NCBI GenBank assembly: GCA_035556655.1
Contig: DATMFW010000094.1
Coordinates: 1-64,000, forward strand
Direction: 5' to 3'
Length of the DNA stretch: 64,000 nt
Origin: JBDSKH01 sp035556655
Lineage (GTDB): Bacteria > Actinomycetota > Actinomycetes > Actinomycetales > Microbacteriaceae
A program made the translations under genes and the position numbers. Positions within the stretch are counted from its first letter, which is position 1; the number at the start of each line of letters is the position of its first letter. This document shows, one piece after another, positions 62,214 to 64,000 of the stretch. Below the pieces are notes generated by a model. It did no database searches. It had not been told where the DNA came from and saw only the letters and a list, made by a program, of their open reading frames with translations.

Positions 62214-63746
62214 TCACAGGGCCGCGGTCGCTCCGCCGCGCTGAGGGGCCGCGGAGAGCGGCGCCGGAGGCCGTCCCGCGGCCAGGCGCGGGACGATCAG
62301 GAACATCAGCACGCCGTATGCGACGCTGCCCAGCAGCCACACGGCCGTGGGGCCGAGGGGCCCGGTCCACCACCACTCGGCGCCCGCGTCGAGGTTCGGC
62401 GCGGCGCCGTCGATGCCGGTGACGTAGCGGCGGATGTCGAAGTGCAGGGCGATGAAGTGGGCGCCCGTGAGGACCGTCGCCACCAGCAGCGCCGGGACCC
62501 GTTCCAGGCGCAGCGCCCGCCCCGCCGGGGTGAGCATGAGCAACCCGGCGAGCAGGATGATCAGCGGGAACAGGTACCGCGGCTGCACCTGCTCGCCCAC
62601 CGCGTCGCCCCCGGCCTGCAGCACATAGACCGGAAGGGCCCACAGCACCACGAACGTCGCGAGCACCGCGATCGTGGTGCGCCGGGTCTTCAGCCCCAGT
62701 CCGGTGAAGCCGACGGCCGCGAACGTCGCGATGATGCCGAGCGGCACCACCCACGGAAGCGAGACATCCAGCCAGCCGAGCCCCCAGGTGCCGAGGACCC
62801 CCGACCACAGGAACGGGACGTTGAGCAGGTTGTAGGCCAGCAGAGCGAACCCGGTGAGGCTGTCGGAGAGGTCGCCGCCACCCGGACCGGCGGGAGCCGA
62901 GCCACCACCGGCGAAGCCGTTGAGACCGCTGTTGACCTGGCGGGCCGACAGGAAGAACGCCAGGGCGACGAGGCCCATCGCCAGCGGCAGGATCGCCTGC
63001 AGCAGATAGGCCCGCGAGCGAACCACCGTGAGCCCGAGCACGAGCACGATCGCGAAGCCGGCGTAGAGCGCTGCATCGCCCCGCGATCCGGCAGCGATGA
63101 CCACCGATGCCGCGAACAGCGCACCCAGCGCCACCCGCGTGCGCCCCACGGTCTCGAAGTAGCCGAGCAGGGCGAAGAACGCCGACCCGACGCCGATCAT
63201 CGCCCAGGCGCTGGGGTTGTTCGAGCCGAACAGCGACAGCCCGAGGGGCAGGGTGGTGATCACCCAGGTCCAGAGCAGCGCGGGGCGCCGGGCCACCGGC
63301 AGCAGCGCGTAGAGCGCCACCGTCAGCCCGAGGAACAGCACGACGGTCAGCAGGCGCATGAGCAGCGCCGAGGTCTGTATGTCGGCGCCCGCGAGCAGAC
63401 CGTTCACCGCGTAGTAGACGGGCGGGTACTGGCGATCCCAGTTGCCGCGATCGGTGTCGATGCGGGTGTCGCTGGCCCACAACTCCGCCTGGCAGGCGGC
63501 GCTGCGCTCCGGGTTGCCGACGAAGCAGGCGACCTCGACGAGATCGTCGGGCACGTCGCGCGTGTCGGGGTCGCCGGTCGGGGCGCAGAACTCGGCCGCG
63601 ACCGGACTCGCGCACCAGGTGCTCACCAGATGGAAGTCGTCGTCGGCGCCGGCGCCGATCGGCGAGGCGAACATCCAGGCGAGCAGGGCCAGCAGGGCCA
63701 GCGCCGGCAGCAGGGCGATGCGCGCGGCGGGCGGCAGCCGGTTCAC
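62214..63746 (-). CDS. DUF2142 polytopic membrane protein
   Basis: A 510-residue protein with about 11–13 membrane helices (from residue 8 to 490). The first exterior loop is long (about 30–120), Cys-rich (WCASPVAAEFC, ACFVGNPERSAACQ) and contains DRQYPPVYYAVNGLL. This PPxYY loop and overall layout are typical of DUF2142 and GT-C-like membrane proteins, some of which use polyprenyl-phosphate sugar donors. It overlaps the ABC transporter gene on its right by 4 bases. The enzyme role is not shown. Confidence 0.88.
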   Translation of the reverse strand: MNRLPPAARIALLPALALLALLAWMFASPIGAGADDDFHLVSTWCASPVAAEFCAPTGDPDTRDVPDDLVEVACFVGNPERSAACQAELWASDTRIDTDRGNWDRQYPPVYYAVNGLLAGADIQTSALLMRLLTVVLFLGLTVALYALLPVARRPALLWTWVITTLPLGLSLFGSNNPSAWAMIGVGSAFFALLGYFETVGRTRVALGALFAASVVIAAGSRGDAALYAGFAIVLVLGLTVVRSRAYLLQAILPLAMGLVALAFFLSARQVNSGLNGFAGGGSAPAGPGGGDLSDSLTGFALLAYNLLNVPFLWSGVLGTWGLGWLDVSLPWVVPLGIIATFAAVGFTGLGLKTRRTTIAVLATFVVLWALPVYVLQAGGDAVGEQVQPRYLFPLIILLAGLLMLTPAGRALRLERVPALLVATVLTGAHFIALHFDIRRYVTGIDGAAPNLDAGAEWWWTGPLGPTAVWLLGSVAYGVLMFLIVPRLAAGRPPAPLSAAPQRGGATAAL

Positions 63747-64000
63747 GTCGCCGCCTTGTCGAACGACATGAGCTTGACGTACTCCGCGACCATCGGCACA
63801 TCCCGCCGCACGGTCGGGAAGTCGCCCGAGGCGGTGATGCGGCCCGCCTCGACGACGAACACCACATCGGCGTGCTGCACGGTCGAGAGCCGGTGGGCGA
63901 TGACCACCAGGGTGGTCGAGCCGCGCAGCTTCTGCAGGCTCTCGCTGATCACCGACTCGGTCCCGGCGTCGAGCCCGCTGGTCGCCTCGTCGAGCACGAG
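63743..64000 (-). CDS. ABC transporter ATPase, C-terminal end (5' truncated by window)
   Basis: The visible 85 residues are the end of an ABC ATPase domain. Walker B and D-loop read VLDEATSGLDAGTE, with the H-loop His in VVIAHRLSTVQ. The tail VAEYVKLMSFDKAAT is short and lacks the basic extension of the other exporter. The rest lies to the right of the window. Overlap with the DUF2142 gene (4 bases) suggests coupled translation. It may be a fused exporter like the gene at 56857, but only the end is visible. Confidence 0.9.
   Translation of the reverse strand, partial: LVLDEATSGLDAGTESVISESLQKLRGSTTLVVIAHRLSTVQHADVVFVVEAGRITASGDFPTVRRDVPMVAEYVKLMSFDKAAT

Overview
The window is 64 kb of high-GC actinobacterial chromosome, most likely a Microbacteriaceae genome close to Microbacterium. 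The basis is gene content and order: a SecA1–HPF–ComF–LpqB–MtrB–MtrA run, WhiB1 and WhiB2 regulators, a PdtaS-type kinase, SahH, a DUF3499 protein and an Rv3235-like protein, all grouped as in the Mycobacterium tuberculosis Rv3235–Rv3260 neighbourhood. Codons strongly favour G or C in third position. The order is modified by insertions and by rearranged manA and galE genes.

Layout. (1) 1–3.15 kb: the right end of an integrative element with visibly lower GC (a membrane protein cut by the window edge, an XRE repressor, an Xis-like HTH protein and a tyrosine integrase), abutting the 3' end of tRNA-Lys(CTT). (2) 3.2–9.6 kb: BCP peroxiredoxin, WhiB1, PdtaS-like kinase, a CpaB/CpaE-like pair, an HTH gene behind a DnaA box, and conserved small proteins. 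(3) 9.6–18.97 kb: an inserted DUF3800 gene, then secA, hpf, comF, lpqB, mtrB and mtrA on the minus strand. (4) 19–26.9 kb: a translationally coupled DUF4129–DUF4350–MoxR–DUF58 cluster with SpoIIM and RDD proteins and an aquaporin. (5) 27–40.1 kb: sahH, DUF3499, a degenerate metallopeptidase, DUF5719, a giant glycosyltransferase, whiB2, galE, a GlxA-type regulator, a DUF559 nuclease-like gene, manA and an acyl-CoA dehydrogenase. (6) 40.2–64 kb: a surface-polysaccharide and cell-wall locus with two ligases/polymerases, a second galE, an acyltransferase, a large LGFP-repeat secreted protein, a WbpA/B/E-like nucleotide-sugar set with WecB, several glycosyltransferases, a formyltransferase, a flippase-type ABC exporter and the tail of a second exporter.

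The most unusual structure is a family of four dispersed palindromic elements at about 27.0, 36.4, 37.5 and 40.2 kb. Each is made of two inverted copies of a roughly 20-bp arm with the invariant core AAACTGAGGA, separated by 55, 55, 56 or 78 bp of unrelated sequence. Two copies bracket a DUF559/AbiEi-type nuclease-like gene, and that gene's C-terminal codons and stop come from or lie beyond one copy. The layout resembles REPIN/RAYT systems but with a different partner protein.

A second recurrent signal is promoter-start architecture. At least seventeen genes have a TANNNT-like hexamer exactly 6–7 nt before the start codon, so leaderless mRNAs look common. At three junctions the TAG stop codon of the preceding gene is the first half of that hexamer. 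These signals were used to choose many of the starts given here. All coordinates come from manual reading, and no database search was run.
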